DNA from: Aliivibrio fischeri
GTDB lineage: Bacteria; Pseudomonadota; Gammaproteobacteria; Enterobacterales; Vibrionaceae
Length of the DNA: 64,000 nt
Direction of reading: 5' to 3'
Assembly: GCF_009727955.1 (NCBI RefSeq)
Contig: NZ_WOBR01000004.1
Span: forward strand, 265,916-329,915
Shown: one piece after another, positions 63,686 through 64,000 of the stretch
How the letters are laid out: each line of letters opens with the position of its first letter
How positions within the stretch are numbered: the stretch's first letter is position 1
The notes under the pieces: generated by a model
Told to the model about the DNA's origin: nothing
Seen by the model: only the letters and a program-made list of their open reading frames with translations
Database searches by the model: none
Position numbers and translations under genes: made by a program

Positions 63686-64000
63686 ATGGCTCCAGTTATC
63701 CGTCGAGCAAAAGAGACTGATCTCTATTGTTTAAATTCACTGATGTATAAATTGCACGATGAACACCACCAACAATGTCCAGATTTATTCAAAACTGCTT
63801 CTGAAATTGAAGAAGAGAAAAGTATCGCTCGATATTTAGATGATCCTGAATGTATGGTGTATGTGGCGGAAATGAATGACGTTATTATTGGGTTTATTAC
63901 TGGTCATTTTTGCGAATTAATTTCAACGGTGAGTAAACCAGTAATGATGGCAACAATAGATGAATTATATATTGAAAAAGAATATCGACGCGAAGGTGTC
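63686..64000 (+). CDS. GNAT-family N-acetyltransferase (partial, runs off the window)
   Basis: The first 105 codons are present and the gene continues past the window end. It starts MAPVIRRAKETDLYCLNSLM, typical of GNAT acetyltransferases. The beginning of the acetyl-CoA-binding motif A (IDELYIEKEYRREGV) is the last part seen. The substrate cannot be told. It lies 46 bp after the fadL terminator and so probably has its own promoter. Confidence 0.8.
   Translation, partial: MAPVIRRAKETDLYCLNSLMYKLHDEHHQQCPDLFKTASEIEEEKSIARYLDDPECMVYVAEMNDVIIGFITGHFCELISTVSKPVMMATIDELYIEKEYRREGV

Overview
The window looks like chromosomal DNA of a marine gamma-proteobacterium of the Vibrionaceae, most likely Aliivibrio (Vibrio) fischeri or a close relative. 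The evidence is the low GC content, the vibrio-type FadR with its extra insertion, a lysine-riboswitch-controlled NhaC-family transporter, the nhaB-dsbB and uvrY-uvrC-pgsA-tRNA orders, and the yejM-yejL/yejK pair. No phage, insertion sequence, CRISPR array or rRNA is visible. Most genes are ordinary housekeeping genes, and species assignment is inference from gene content and protein similarity recalled from memory.

Layout. 1-6.2 kb: yejM-yejL (minus) diverging from yejK, a lipoprotein with a C-terminal membrane helix, and an NhaC-type antiporter. 6.8-20.7 kb: asd, ansA, sppA, fadH (with a clear FadR operator), topB, a DUF5718-type protein, a diguanylate cyclase, dusC, a type IV pilin-like protein, a SEC-C protein, and dsbB. 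20.7-30.5 kb: nhaB diverging from fadR, a MipA/OmpV porin-like protein, hns, a lysine riboswitch with its transporter, a degenerate nucleotidyltransferase coupled to polB. 30.7-34.4 kb: uvrY(gacA/varA)-uvrC-pgsA, then tRNA-Cys, tRNA-Gly and tRNA-Leu. 34.7-46.6 kb: a large accessory lipoprotein, a three-gene ECF-type vitamin/metabolite transporter of unknown substrate, a small hypothetical gene, a tandem MipA + PagL-like outer-membrane protein, a second diguanylate cyclase, sanA with a DUF3392 gene, and maeA. 46.7-57.9 kb: an HrpB-like helicase, pldA, then a complete periplasmic nitrite-ammonification set: nrfG, nrfA (opposite strand), nrfBCDE, a DsbE-like gene and nrfF. 57.9-64 kb: an aspartate-racemase/Dcu transporter/LysR module, a PgpB-like phosphatase, fadL and the start of a GNAT acetyltransferase.

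Working together. FadR (22.8 kb) probably controls fadH (site at 11.19 kb) and perhaps fadL (half-site at 62.1 kb), so regulator, importer and auxiliary beta-oxidation enzyme lie in one window. The nrfA/nrfB intergenic region carries a perfect FNR box and a CRP-like box, fitting anaerobic nitrite respiration. The racemase, C4-dicarboxylate carrier and divergent LysR gene form a likely D-aspartate uptake and use module.

The points most worth a second look are the MipA-PagL tandem barrel, the lipoprotein that may span the periplasm, the orphan ECF transporter, a hairpin that hides the dusC ribosome-binding site, a 17-bp palindrome in the uvrY leader, and an OMPLA with Asp at the usual catalytic Asn position. 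I found no clearly new multi-gene system.
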